Of a stretch of 64,000 nucleotides of DNA, positions 48,225 to 57,088 are shown piece after piece. The stretch comes from Cutibacterium modestum. Lineage in GTDB: Bacteria > Actinomycetota > Actinomycetes > Propionibacteriales > Propionibacteriaceae. How positions within the stretch are numbered: position 1 is the first letter of the stretch; each line of letters opens with the position of its first letter. The position numbers and the translations under genes are program-made. Below the pieces are notes generated by a model. The model saw only the letters and a program-made list of their open reading frames with translations. It ran no database searches and was not told where the DNA came from. Where the stretch lies: assembly GCF_008326345.1 (NCBI RefSeq), contig NZ_BJEN01000001.1, positions 62,001-126,000 on the forward strand, in the 5' to 3' direction.

Positions 48225-50384
48225 GTGGCACAAGAGCAGAACATGCCCGACCTCCGTGGCACGTCGCTGTCGGTCCTGCCCCTTATGGTGATCGCTGTGA
48301 AACCCCAATCGGCAGATGCGATTCTGGCGGCACTGGATCCTGAACAGGTCAAGGTTGCGAAGACCTTCGACGTTCCGGTGTGCGTCATAGCTGGTGCCGG
48401 GACAGGTAAAACTCGTGCCGTCACTCATCGCATCGCCTACGGTGCGGTGACGGGCAAGCTTGATCCGCGTCGTACCCTTGCAGTCACGTTCACGACCAAG
48501 GCAGCCGGCACGATGAAGGGTCGACTCGCTGATCTCGGGGTTACTGGTGTGCAGGCTCGCACTATTCATTCCGCTGCGTTGCGGCAGATCAAGTTTTTCT
48601 GGCCACGCGCATATAACTGTGAATTGCCACCGGTGAGTGATTCTCGTTTCTCGATGGTGGCGGAGGTGAGCCGACGTATTGGTCTGGGCAATGACAAGGC
48701 GTTGCTGCGCGACTTGTCCGCCGAGATATCGTGGGCGAAGGTTTCTAATGTGCCCACTGATCAATACGCGTCCCTGGCTAGGGCGGAAGGTCGGGTTGTG
48801 GCAGGGGTTTCGGCAACTGACGTAGGGCGAGTTCTGGCCGGATATGAGGCTGTAAAGAAGGAACGCTGCGTCATTGATCTGGATGATATCTTGTTGTGTG
48901 CCGTGGGATTGCTGGTTCAGCACCGTGACATCACTGAAGAGGTTCGAGTTCGGTATCAACATTTCGTTGTCGACGAATACCAGGATGTTTCTCCGCTGCA
49001 GCACCGATTGCTTGAACTGTGGTTCGGGGATCGAAATGATGTGTGCGTCGTTGGAGATCCGCACCAGGCCATTCATTCCTATGCGGGCGCGCGACCTGAC
49101 TACCTCCTCAACTTCGTTGCCGATCATCCTGGCGCTAAGCGTATCGATTTGGTTCGCAACTACCGCTCCAGTCCCGAGATCATTCGATTGGCCAATGAGG
49201 TTCTTGTTAACCGCATGACTTCGGAGGAGGCTCCGGAACATGGCAGAGGAGTCACGTTGGTTTCCCGTGGGCGATCCGGGCCCGAGCCTGTCTATCAAGC
49301 CCTCGGCGATGATGCTTCCGAGGCTGCAGCTATAGCAATGTGGGTCGAGTCGCGCCACGCTGCGGGAGTCCCGTGGTCTGAGATTGCCGTCTTGTACCGG
49401 GTCAATTCTCAGGCAGCCCACCTTGAGACCGCGCTGGCGGAGAGATCCATTCCATATCTTGTGAAGGGTTCTGAGCGCTTCTATGACAGGGGCGAGGTGC
49501 GACGTAGCCTTGATGCTTTGGTTCGGCTTGTTGCCGACGAGCCGGGTGCCGATCCGCTGTCGACCTTTGATCGCGTGCTCACTGCTCAAGGTTGGTCGGT
49601 TATTGCGCCCGGGGGAGCAGGCGATGTCAGGCAGAGGTGGGAATCGTTGCAGGCCTTGCACGACCTGGCGATCTCGCTCGTTAACGATGGAACGACGACG
49701 CTGGAAGGATTGGCAGCCATGTTCTCCCGTAGGACTGCTACCCAGGAAGCGCCAGTCGGCGACGGTGTGACCCTGGCGACTTTGCACGCATCCAAGGGGC
49801 TCGAATGGGATGCCGTAGCCCTGTATGGCATGAGCGACACGATGGTGCCCTTCATCATGGTTGAAACTCCGGCTGAGTTGGCTTCGGAACGCCGGTTGTT
49901 GCATGTTGGCGTGACGCGAGCACGACGAAACTTGTGGGTCTCGTACTCGTGCTCGGGGGGAAACCGAGACCGGCAGGGCATCTCGCGATTCTTGCGCGGC
50001 CTCCCCGGAACGAGGGAAGTGACCGACAAACCGCCGCGCCATCGTCGTAATCGCCGTGCCACGGTTACGGTCTGCTCGGTGTGTGGTAAAGCCCTTACAG
50101 CGGCCAGAGACCGAAAACTTGGCCACCACATTGCTTGCGAGGTTGGGGTCGACCCAGATCTCGTCGAGAGGTTGCGGCAGTGGCGCAGCAAGCGTGCGGA
50201 AGCCGATCGAGTACCAGCTTTCGTCATTCTCACCGACGCCACGCTGCTGGCCGTAGCAGAGAAGCGGCCTGACTCCCTGGAAGGTCTGTTGCAGGTCCCA
50301 GGAATTGGCAGGCGCAAGGCTGATCTTTACGCGGCTGATCTTATCAAGGTGCTGCACGGCTCCTCCTCAGATAACCAACAGTGA
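48225..50384 (+). CDS. uvrD2: ATP-dependent DNA helicase UvrD2 (SF1 with HRDC domain)
   Basis: A 719-residue SF1A helicase. Walker A IAGAGTGKTRAVTHRIA (residues about 55-71), motif II VVDEYQDVSPLQ, III VVGDPHQAIHSYAGA, V TLHASKGLEWDAV and VI VGVTRARRNLWVSY. After about residue 600 there is a tetracysteine-type segment (CSVCGKAL ... GHHIACE) and a C-terminal HRDC-like domain (LRQWRSKRAEADRVPAFVILTDATL ... LLQVPGIGRRKADLYAADLI). This is the UvrD2 layout of Mycobacterium, a motor lacking the usual UvrD C-terminal part. Start GTG 48225 or ATG 48243; neither has a clear ribosome-binding site. The end overlaps the next minus-strand gene by 58 bases. Confidence 0.9.
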   Translation: MAQEQNMPDLRGTSLSVLPLMVIAVKPQSADAILAALDPEQVKVAKTFDVPVCVIAGAGTGKTRAVTHRIAYGAVTGKLDPRRTLAVTFTTKAAGTMKGRLADLGVTGVQARTIHSAALRQIKFFWPRAYNCELPPVSDSRFSMVAEVSRRIGLGNDKALLRDLSAEISWAKVSNVPTDQYASLARAEGRVVAGVSATDVGRVLAGYEAVKKERCVIDLDDILLCAVGLLVQHRDITEEVRVRYQHFVVDEYQDVSPLQHRLLELWFGDRNDVCVVGDPHQAIHSYAGARPDYLLNFVADHPGAKRIDLVRNYRSSPEIIRLANEVLVNRMTSEEAPEHGRGVTLVSRGRSGPEPVYQALGDDASEAAAIAMWVESRHAAGVPWSEIAVLYRVNSQAAHLETALAERSIPYLVKGSERFYDRGEVRRSLDALVRLVADEPGADPLSTFDRVLTAQGWSVIAPGGAGDVRQRWESLQALHDLAISLVNDGTTTLEGLAAMFSRRTATQEAPVGDGVTLATLHASKGLEWDAVALYGMSDTMVPFIMVETPAELASERRLLHVGVTRARRNLWVSYSCSGGNRDRQGISRFLRGLPGTREVTDKPPRHRRNRRATVTVCSVCGKALTAARDRKLGHHIACEVGVDPDLVERLRQWRSKRAEADRVPAFVILTDATLLAVAEKRPDSLEGLLQVPGIGRRKADLYAADLIKVLHGSSSDNQQ

Positions 50385-51097
50385 CATCCAGGCTGAGCTG
50401 GCACCTCAATACTGCGTTCGCCGGCGATAGTGCGCACATGGAAGGTCTTTGGTCGACGGGAGACCGCCGGGTCGCGGATAGATAGTGCAGCATCTTCAAT
50501 CCGGTTGACGAGCCATTCAGTGACCGCCGGATCGTGACCTCCCTCCGCCATACTGCGAGCCATCGTCACCCAATCAGGGTCGCGGGCGGCCATCGCCATG
50601 TCGGCGCAGTGCTGACATCCGGGGTGGCCATCGTTGACAGGACCAAGCGTGACCCAGTGATGGTGGCCCCATGCGACGACCGATGGGACCCCTGCTCGAC
50701 GGCACTGCTCGGCCACGTCACGGCCTCCGAGGAGACTCCGAGGGCAAATAACAACGACGTGGACGTCAGTAAGGGTGTGTCCACTTATGCGGCGTAAATC
50801 GCGGGCGTTCCCGGGTTCAGGTGCTCTTACCCACGTCGCAACGTCGATTCGCCGCGCTGTGAGACCTCGCACCAGATCATCTGAGCACCCATGGTCGCTG
50901 ACGACTGTCACGCGAAGATCGCTGCGCTTGGTGGCTAGGCCCGCTTCATATAGGTGACGCGCGACATCTGCTGGAACCTCGACATGTCCATCGACACTTG
51001 CCGTCGCGCCGCGCAGTCGGAAGGACCGGCCATCTGGAGCGAGCAGACGCAACCCTCCTGGAACCGAGATCCACGGACAATCAAGTTCAACATACAT
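50327..51097 (-). CDS. ThiF/TOMM-biosynthesis-like conserved actinobacterial protein
   Basis: About 256 residues from ATG 51097 (GGGAAGG, eight bases upstream). The middle has VTLGPVNDGHPGCQHCADMAMAARDPDW, the pattern by which E1-like/ocin-ThiF proteins present the CLRCLDLHR-type cysteine pair, and DVHVVVICPRSLLGGRDVAEQCRRAGVPSVVAW, a Rossmann half-domain. The end is PGCHCWLSEEE. No GxGxxG adenylation loop is visible, so activity as an adenylating enzyme is doubtful. It sits between uvrD2 and the YgjP-type peptidase as in other Actinobacteria. A longer in-frame start at ATG 51280 would add the cysteine-pair repeat reported separately. Confidence 0.5.
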   Translation of the reverse strand: MYVELDCPWISVPGGLRLLAPDGRSFRLRGATASVDGHVEVPADVARHLYEAGLATKRSDLRVTVVSDHGCSDDLVRGLTARRIDVATWVRAPEPGNARDLRRISGHTLTDVHVVVICPRSLLGGRDVAEQCRRAGVPSVVAWGHHHWVTLGPVNDGHPGCQHCADMAMAARDPDWVTMARSMAEGGHDPAVTEWLVNRIEDAALSIRDPAVSRRPKTFHVRTIAGERSIEVPAQPGCHCWLSEEEPCSTLIRSAA

Positions 51098-51148
51098 AGT
51101 CTGAACCTTCCCAAGCCATGGATGCTGACGAAAGTCCCGGTGGAGAGA

Positions 51149-51280
51149 CGGGCAACACGATGAAGAAGATGGACAACAACTCGACTCTTCCGGGCAACAC
51201 GTCATGCCAGTAGGACAACATGTCGCCAGGTCCGCCGCCGAGGCTGGCCTGGCGATACACAGAAACCCTCGGACCATCAT
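51149..51280 (-). other. Cysteine-pair heptad repeat (CCPxxxx)4, possible leader or N-terminal extension
   Basis: In frame with the ThiF-like gene, from ATG 51280 (GGGGAAGG six bases upstream), the reading is MMVRGFLCIARPASAADLA and then four CCP units at exact seven-residue spacing (51149-51220): CCPTGMT-CCPEESS-CCPSSSS-CCP. It could be an N-terminal metal-binding extension or a cysteine-sensing leader read through into the gene. An imperfect inverted repeat (CCCTCGG...GATGTG / CACATC...CCGAGGG) surrounds the start. Confidence 0.45.
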
Positions 51281-51415
51281 GATGTGCCTTCCCCTGCACA
51301 TCCGAGACCCGAGGGCTAGCTTTAATGTAGGACAGGCTCGAGTTCTCGTCAACTTTGCCCGTTCGCCGAAGTCGTGAGGCCAAAAGTGCCCTTCTTACCC
51401 GGCATGATAGGTACC

Positions 51416-52030
51416 ATGGTTGACAGGGCAGTTCCGGACGAGATCATTGAGGCGCGAGATGGTAGGCCTGAGATCATCATTCGACGCAGTGCCCGTCGTC
51501 GTCGCACCTTGAGTGCCAGGATGGAGGGGACCTCCGTGCTCGTGATGGTGCCCATGGGTATGCGGGAGGCTGGCCAGGACCGTCAAGTGATGGAATTGGT
51601 GGACAAGGTGACGAAGTCTGATGCTCGTCGGCGACACCACGCTAGCGATGAGGAACTGACTCTACGCGCCCTTCGGTTGTGCCGGAAATACCTCGGTCCG
51701 CGGGTCAACGACATGGTCGAGCCAACGTCGGTGCGGTGGGTGTCCAATCAGAACACTCGCTGGGGTTCATGCACGCCGTCGACTGGTCAGATTAGGTTAT
51801 CCGACCGCATGATCGAATTCCCCGACTGGGTCGTCGATCATGTCTTAGCGCACGAACTGTGCCACCTCGTGGAGGGCCATCACAATCGACGATTTCATGA
51901 ATTGCTCGCCGGATTCCCGAACGCCAAACGTGCGGAAGGATTTCTGACGGGCTTTCAGTGGGCCGTCGCCGACCAAGCTGATAGCACCAAGAACGGTCCT
52001 GACGATAACACTGCGGGTCACTCGTCGTGA
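51416..52030 (+). CDS. YgjP-type zinc metallopeptidase (DUF45/SprT-like)
   Basis: About 204 residues. The family core is complete: WVSNQNTRWGSCTPSTGQIRLS, then DWVVDHVLAHELCHLVEGHHNRRFHELL with the HExxH zinc site near residue 146 and a following HN..F. YgjP-like proteins are predicted soluble zinc peptidases of unknown substrate, often beside restriction or repair genes in other phyla; here it is a normal member of the uvrD2-DUF2342 block. The start is uncertain: ATG 51416 is preferred, with GTG 51374 and ATG 51404 in frame. Its stop overlaps the convergent DUF2342 gene by 13 bases. Confidence 0.85.
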   Translation: MVDRAVPDEIIEARDGRPEIIIRRSARRRRTLSARMEGTSVLVMVPMGMREAGQDRQVMELVDKVTKSDARRRHHASDEELTLRALRLCRKYLGPRVNDMVEPTSVRWVSNQNTRWGSCTPSTGQIRLSDRMIEFPDWVVDHVLAHELCHLVEGHHNRRFHELLAGFPNAKRAEGFLTGFQWAVADQADSTKNGPDDNTAGHSS

Positions 52031-53376
52031 CCGTGGTCTCGCAGCAGCTTCTCTAGCTCAGCGTCGAGGTCGTCGCCCTCTGAGGACTCTTGGCGATCCC
52101 CTGAGACATAGCCCAGTGGATCATCGAGGTCGGTGGTAGTTGGGACGAGGTCGGGGTGGTTCCACACCTGGTCTCGGCCGACCGTTCCTCGAGCCTCGCG
52201 CAGAGCAGCCCACAGGTTTGCGGCGTCGCGCACCCGGCGGGGACGCAACTCGAGACCGAGCAAGGATTGGAAGAAGACTTCCGCAGGACCGGATGTGGCA
52301 CGACGACGGCGCACTGCTTCGGCAAGCTGGTCATGGCTGGGAAGCCAGGTGCGAGCAACCTGGGAGGTGACCTCGTCAACCCATCCTTCGATGAGAGCCA
52401 ACAAAGTCTCTAGACGCTGAAGCACGCCGTCCTGTTCTGGCGTGCGGGTCGGCTCGAAGAGACGCCCTCGCAAACGCTCCGACATTTCCTGGGCCTTTTC
52501 TGGCGTCAGCTGGGAAAGGTCATCGATGTCGATGGTGTCTTCAATAGCTGAGGAATCAATGCGGATCTCGCGAGCATAGTGCTCGACTAGGGTCAGCAGT
52601 TGTGGGCCCAGCCAACTTACGGTATTGAATAGACGCTGACGAGCAGATTCGCGTAGCACAAGGTAAATCTCAACGTCCCTCGGATCGAGGTCGAGGTCGC
52701 TCCACGCGGCAGCGATATTCGTGGGAAGGATGACGACCTGGGGTACCGACAGCACCTGCAGGCCAATTTCGGTGCCGGTGACTGTTGAAGTCGACAACTC
52801 TCCGAGCCCCTGGGCCAGTTGGGCTCCGTATAGCATTGCCGACATCCTGCGCAGCACCGGTCCCATCATTTGCGTGAGTGCGACCATCGGATCTTTGGGT
52901 CCGCCCTGGGCCATCAGACCGGTCATGGCTTCTGTGAGGGATACCAGCACGGGCTCGACGACAGACTGCCAGGACGAGAAGGTGTGTTCGATCCACTCCG
53001 CACGGCTCCAGCACGCGGGTTGGGCATTGACCTGAGCGAACTCGCATTCGCGGTCGAGCCAGCTCTCTGCAAGCCGGGACGCATCGAGTAAAGCCGTGCG
53101 TTCCTGCTGACCTGGCGTTGGGTCAGGGCCATGGGAAGCGGTGATGTGCCGGGCCATGTCCTTGATATGGGACCAGTCGACTGGACCATCGTTCGGGTTT
53201 GCCCCGGGTATCCCGAATCCCACCGGGCTACCGGATCCGAACATCTGTGACAACTGCGTCATAAATGCGGTGAGATCACCGTTGGCGGGCAGGCCCAACT
53301 GCTGCATCATGCGGCGCAATTGCTCAGCCATCTCCTCGGGGTCGGGCTGCCCAGGATTCTGGGGTCCGTCGTTCAT
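52018..53376 (-). CDS. DUF2342 protein, zinc-dependent metalloprotease family (possibly catalytically dead)
   Basis: 452 residues, actinobacterial Rv3195-type protein. Visible family blocks: FGFGIPG-like VGFGIPGANPNDGPVDW, EWIEHTFSSWQSVVEP, MLYGAQLAQGLGELS, VLPTNIAAAWSDLDLDPRDVEIYLVLRESARQRLF and LFEPTRTPEQDGVLQRLETLLALIEGWVDEV. In the family the pattern is REAAHxRLFxHVPWL, from which the zinc-ligand histidines come; here it reads RESARQRLFNTVSWL, with both histidines gone. The name 'metalloprotease' may therefore not describe this copy. Start ATG 53376. The stop overlaps the YgjP gene. Confidence 0.85.
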   Translation of the reverse strand: MNDGPQNPGQPDPEEMAEQLRRMMQQLGLPANGDLTAFMTQLSQMFGSGSPVGFGIPGANPNDGPVDWSHIKDMARHITASHGPDPTPGQQERTALLDASRLAESWLDRECEFAQVNAQPACWSRAEWIEHTFSSWQSVVEPVLVSLTEAMTGLMAQGGPKDPMVALTQMMGPVLRRMSAMLYGAQLAQGLGELSTSTVTGTEIGLQVLSVPQVVILPTNIAAAWSDLDLDPRDVEIYLVLRESARQRLFNTVSWLGPQLLTLVEHYAREIRIDSSAIEDTIDIDDLSQLTPEKAQEMSERLRGRLFEPTRTPEQDGVLQRLETLLALIEGWVDEVTSQVARTWLPSHDQLAEAVRRRRATSGPAEVFFQSLLGLELRPRRVRDAANLWAALREARGTVGRDQVWNHPDLVPTTTDLDDPLGYVSGDRQESSEGDDLDAELEKLLRDHGHDE

Positions 53377-53462
53377 TCCCGTCTCCGTTCGCTCGTCGTG
53401 GTGTCTTGGCCAAGTCTAGGTCCGTGGCCGCCGTGGAAAAGTCATCGTCCGCGACGGCTAGC

Positions 53463-54611
53463 ATGGCCACCATGTCCGAGCCGACTACGCCTACGCCGCA
53501 GGCGCATGATCCTGGCCCGCCTGCCAACGCGACAACAACGGGTGAGACCGAAATCCAGCATACGGCGCGCTTTCCTACTCGCTGGACGACGATCTCGTCT
53601 GCCTCCGCCGTGTTGCTATGTGTTCTGGCCTTGATTCTCATCCCGACCCCGTTCGTGGCGCGGTCCCCAGGCCAGACCGTAAATCTGCTTTCGACGAACG
53701 AACAAGGTAAGCCGATGATTCAGATCGACGGCTTGACCACTCGGCACAGTGAGGGCGAGATGCGGATGACGACCGTGTCAATTACTCGTGCCGATTCGCG
53801 CCTCAGCATGGCCGAGGCATTGGTCGCTCATCTGCGCGCGGACCATGACGTGCTCCAGCGTGAGGCCATTTACCCTCCAGGACGATCTCCTCAGCAGGTC
53901 GATGCTGACGAGTCGTACATGATGGACACATCACAGCGTGATGCCGCCGTGGCCGCTTTGCGAGCTGCCGGTCAACCTGTCACGGAGATGCCCATGGTCA
54001 ACGCCGTCAGTGCTGCGGGTCCCGCGCACGGAAAACTCATGTCCGGAGACCTCATCGAGAAAGTGGATGGGAAACCAGTGGCTTCCCTCCTCGACGTCGG
54101 CAAGGCGGTCCGGAAGCACGTGGTGGGAGACACAGTCGTGTTCGTCGTGTTGCGCAATTCTTCTGCAAAAACAGTTGCGGTAACGACGGTGTCGTCAGTG
54201 AGCGATCGACGTACTCCAGCAGTTGGCATCACCGTCGATACGGGGTATCGATATAATCCGACGATTACCTATAACATTCCTGGGGACATTGTCGGCCCTT
54301 CTGCTGGGCTTGCGATGGCACTGTCGATTTACCAAATGGTGGCCCCGAACGACCTTATCGGTTCGCTGCGGCTTGCCGGCACCGGCGGCATTTCCCCAGA
54401 CGGCAACGTCGTTGCCATTGGCGGCATTCAAGAGAAGATTGCGGGAGCCGAGCGCGACGGTGCGAAGGTCTTCCTCGTCCCGACCGGTAACTGCCGCGAT
54501 ATCAGTGGAGTCAAGACCTCCATGAGACTGGTCAAAGTGTCGAGTCTCAAGGACGCCATAGCTGCTATCCAAAAAATCCGGGCCGGGGGATCGGGAGTAC
54601 CGCATTGCTGA
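53463..54611 (+). CDS. PDZ-domain Lon-type (S16) membrane serine protease
   Basis: About 382 residues from ATG 53463. A Pro/Thr-rich cytoplasmic head, one membrane helix (AVLLCVLALILIPTPFV), then SPGQTVNLL, a PDZ domain (AHGKLMSGDLIEKVDGKPVASLLDVGKAV) and a C-terminal Lon-like protease with the catalytic Ser in PGDIVGPSAGLAMALSIYQ and Lys in GGIQEKIAGAERDGAKVFLVP. This is the actinobacterial YlbL/Rv3194c family, an extracytoplasmic protease. Start is uncertain (53463, 53472 or upstream TTG 53406). It overlaps or abuts the PPA1309-family gene, so they are probably one transcript. Confidence 0.9.
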   Translation: MATMSEPTTPTPQAHDPGPPANATTTGETEIQHTARFPTRWTTISSASAVLLCVLALILIPTPFVARSPGQTVNLLSTNEQGKPMIQIDGLTTRHSEGEMRMTTVSITRADSRLSMAEALVAHLRADHDVLQREAIYPPGRSPQQVDADESYMMDTSQRDAAVAALRAAGQPVTEMPMVNAVSAAGPAHGKLMSGDLIEKVDGKPVASLLDVGKAVRKHVVGDTVVFVVLRNSSAKTVAVTTVSSVSDRRTPAVGITVDTGYRYNPTITYNIPGDIVGPSAGLAMALSIYQMVAPNDLIGSLRLAGTGGISPDGNVVAIGGIQEKIAGAERDGAKVFLVPTGNCRDISGVKTSMRLVKVSSLKDAIAAIQKIRAGGSGVPHC

Positions 54612-54628
54612 ATGGTGAGGACGTGGAG

Positions 54629-55171
54629 ATGACGCAGGAACCTCAGGCTGACCCCGGAGCATCAGAGTTGGAAAATGAGGCCTTGATTGCATGCTTGACC
54701 GAGATTGAGAGATTTGTTACCTCATCGAGCCGGGGAGGCCCGCCGCGTCTATTCGCATTGGTGCGTACCGTCGATCTTGTGAAGGCTGAGCCGGCGTTGG
54801 CGGGTCAGCTCGCTATCGGTAGCCCTGACAGCCTGTCCAGCATCGAGCAGGACGATTTCCACCCCGGTGACGACCTTGCTCAGGCCCTCGCCGCCACGAC
54901 GTGGGGTGACGCTGTGGATGGGTCTGCCATCTGCGTCGAGAGGATCTTCCTACCGGACGACTGCGCCGATGAGATACCAGACGATCCGGATAAAGCTGCG
55001 GCGTATGTAGCTGCCCACCCGCAACGCCAGGAGGTCCGAGTAGTGGCCGGAGCGCTTCGCGACGGCAGCCACTACGGCGTCGCGCGTCTCGTCGATCACC
55101 CCGATGACCTAATTGGTTCGATCGACTTAGTGCCTGCTCTGGAATCAGCTGTGCTGGGGACGCTACGCTGA
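54629..55171 (+). CDS. PPA1309-family protein
   Basis: A 180-residue acidic protein: ENEALIACLTEIERFVTSSSRGGPPRLFALVRT, ALAATTWGDAVDGSAICVERIFLP and HPQRQEVRVVAGALRDGSHYGVARL. This is the conserved actinobacterial family that, as I recall, is named after the C. acnes locus PPA1309, which fits the proposed organism. Function unknown; it follows the PDZ/Lon protease in Actinobacteria. ATG 54629 has GAGGACG upstream; an alternative TTG at 54605 overlaps the preceding stop. Confidence 0.75.
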   Translation: MTQEPQADPGASELENEALIACLTEIERFVTSSSRGGPPRLFALVRTVDLVKAEPALAGQLAIGSPDSLSSIEQDDFHPGDDLAQALAATTWGDAVDGSAICVERIFLPDDCADEIPDDPDKAAAYVAAHPQRQEVRVVAGALRDGSHYGVARLVDHPDDLIGSIDLVPALESAVLGTLR

Positions 55172-55240
55172 TGACCTGGCGCGAAACCGTCTTCTGGTCG
55201 GTAATGTGCACGGTGGTGCCGCCACATCTAGGAGACGATC

Positions 55241-55825
55241 ATGACGGATCATCAACCAGACTATGAACAGGTCCAGGACCAGACCGACGACGGGCTGCGT
55301 CGCGCGCCTAGGACATATCAGCGTTCACCTCGCGGACCGATGAAAGGGCGCCCTGTGATTGTCGCGATCATGCCGGGCATCCCCAAGCCGGTGTTGGAGA
55401 CAGCAGTCGAGTACGCGATGGCCATGAATAGCAAGCTTGTCTTCACGCACGTGGCAACCGATCGAGTCCCAAGCCCGTCGAATCCCGACGCTAGCCATCC
55501 CCTCGACCCGACTGCGCAGCGGACCTCGATGGAAACTGTGAAATCAGCGATTCACAGCGCTCTCGATGCGTTCATGTCTGACTATCCGAAGGCGGATTGG
55601 GAGCTGGTGTATCTGTCCGGACTGCCAGATCAGCAGTTGGCGCACCTGGCTCACACCATTGGTGCTGGATGTTTCATCCTCGGTACCCGTAGGCCAGGGC
55701 TCCGGGCCGGCCTTCAGGAATGGCTGGATGGTTCGGTCGCGGTGCAGTTGGGACGTCGTCAGCTGCGTCCGGTCATCGTCGTGCCTCTTCGGAGCGAGGA
55801 TTGGGAGCACCCATTCTGCCAGTGA
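55241..55825 (+). CDS. Universal stress protein (UspA family)
   Basis: A 194-residue single Usp domain after a charged N-terminal tail of about 35 residues. VIVAIMPGIPKPVLETAVEYAMAMNSKLVFTHVAT is the first strand-helix, and the end GAGCFILGTRRPGLRAGLQEWLDGSVAVQLGRRQLRPVIVVP carries the G-x2-G-x9-G(S) nucleotide-binding loop. The N-terminal tail has no membrane or DNA-binding motif. ATG 55241, GAGACGATC upstream. Downstream there is no gene for 400 bases. Confidence 0.85.
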   Translation: MTDHQPDYEQVQDQTDDGLRRAPRTYQRSPRGPMKGRPVIVAIMPGIPKPVLETAVEYAMAMNSKLVFTHVATDRVPSPSNPDASHPLDPTAQRTSMETVKSAIHSALDAFMSDYPKADWELVYLSGLPDQQLAHLAHTIGAGCFILGTRRPGLRAGLQEWLDGSVAVQLGRRQLRPVIVVPLRSEDWEHPFCQ

Positions 55826-56229
55826 ATTTACGGGTCGGGGCTTGCGCCTCATGTTCAAGCGAGGCACTGCGACTAGCTATGGGTGTAATAAGTTTTCCGG
55901 AGGCTACTCCAGCGGCTGTCGGGTGCTCTTGTGCCGATGATGCGTCATGGAGGACACGGCAATCGCTGCCGCAAGACTGGCATACATATTTGCTGCTAAC
56001 ACGAAATCCTAGAAATGTAGTTTTTCGAAGCTGAGGTGGAGTCTTTTGGTGAGGGGAGTTCCTATTCTTCTGTCAGCAAGGGGCTGTGGTGGTCGCTGTA
56101 CCGCGGCCTAGTCTGATCTATGGCGCCTGGTATGCGGTGCTGAAGGGTCCTTGTAGGATCGTGTTCGTATGTGACGTCAGGAGTTCTTCTATGTCTCGTT
56201 GGCTCGGGCGAAATTGATTCATGCCGAGG
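55826..56229. other. Intergenic, probably element-derived
   Basis: About 400 bases with no gene. The right part (from about 56060) contains fragments that may extend the ISL3-type transposase remnant below, but they are too degraded to place. Confidence 0.3.
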
Positions 56230-56920
56230 TTGAAGGCGGTGGTCCGGACTTAGCCAACCGGCCAGGCCTCGGGTTTTCGTGATGGGGTTAAGGTCGTTGC
56301 GATGGACGGGGTTACCGGGTTTATGATCGCCGCTGTAGAAGTATGCCCTGACGCGGTTGCAGAGATGAGCCTATTTTATTTCATCTTTATTTCATCACGT
56401 TTGTAGGTGAGGTGTGGGATGAGTGCTGCCGAGGGGACTGGCAGATTTCTACGGGTATCGAGGCTTAGAGATTGATCCTCTCTCTACTGAGCGCGTAAGC
56501 CCCTCTGCGCGGGGTGGACCTGTTCACGCCTTGGTAAATCTAGTGTCTCGGCACGCTGTTCGATGTCGACGATTATGCCCTAGTTGGGGTTATTTGGAAC
56601 GTTTATTCTGAAGATTGTCATCGCCTACCACACCCGGGCTCCCGGTCTTGGTAAGGCCATGATGGGCAAGGTGGTAGACCCACTTACCGATAAGGTTCCC
56701 ACCGGCTTGCTTGAACTGGCAAGGCTCGCCGGGATTCTCGCTAAGCGTTGCATAGACATTTCTTCGACCATCGGCACATCGAATGGGCCTTGGTAGGCCA
56801 TCAACGGCCGACTCAAGCACCTGCACGAAATCACGCTTAGCTTCCCCTAGCCTGAGCAACTACATCTGTAGAATTCCTTCGGCATCGGCGGTCCCAGGCC
56901 CACCCCCCACTCTCAAATGT
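56230..56920 (+). pseudogene. ISL3-type transposase remnant
   Basis: Pieces in shifting frames: DGVKVVAMDGVTGFMIAAVEVCPDAVAEM near 56284-56370 (DDE-core start), LFDVDDYALVGVIWNVY near 56550-56605, AYHTRAPGLGKAMMGKVVDPLTDKVPTGLLELARLAG (56620-56735) and GTSNGPW-stop-AINGRLKHLHE (56776-56830), where TAG replaces the catalytic-site Glu codon of the ISL3 GTSNGPTEAINGRLEHLR motif. A CACTCTCAAATG string at 56908-56919 resembles a degenerate ISL3 terminal repeat. Multiple stops make it non-functional. Confidence 0.7.
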
Positions 56921-57088
56921 AATGAATCTCATTAGGACTTATAGGACTTAAGCGGATAGGATCTTGTCTTTGGCAGCATGCTTTTCGATTTGTGAGGATA
57001 GCCTCTAAGGGGAGTCAGGAGGTAGCAAGGGCAGGGCCTTCTCTTGATTAATCATACCCTTGACGAGTAGTGCGCTGATACGTACCAT

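Noticed and set aside
48135-50357. A 740-codon minus-strand open frame opposite uvrD2
   Set aside because: It is the antisense shadow of uvrD2: low-complexity, Arg/Ser/His-rich composition, no domain, and the plus-strand frame carries all helicase motifs.
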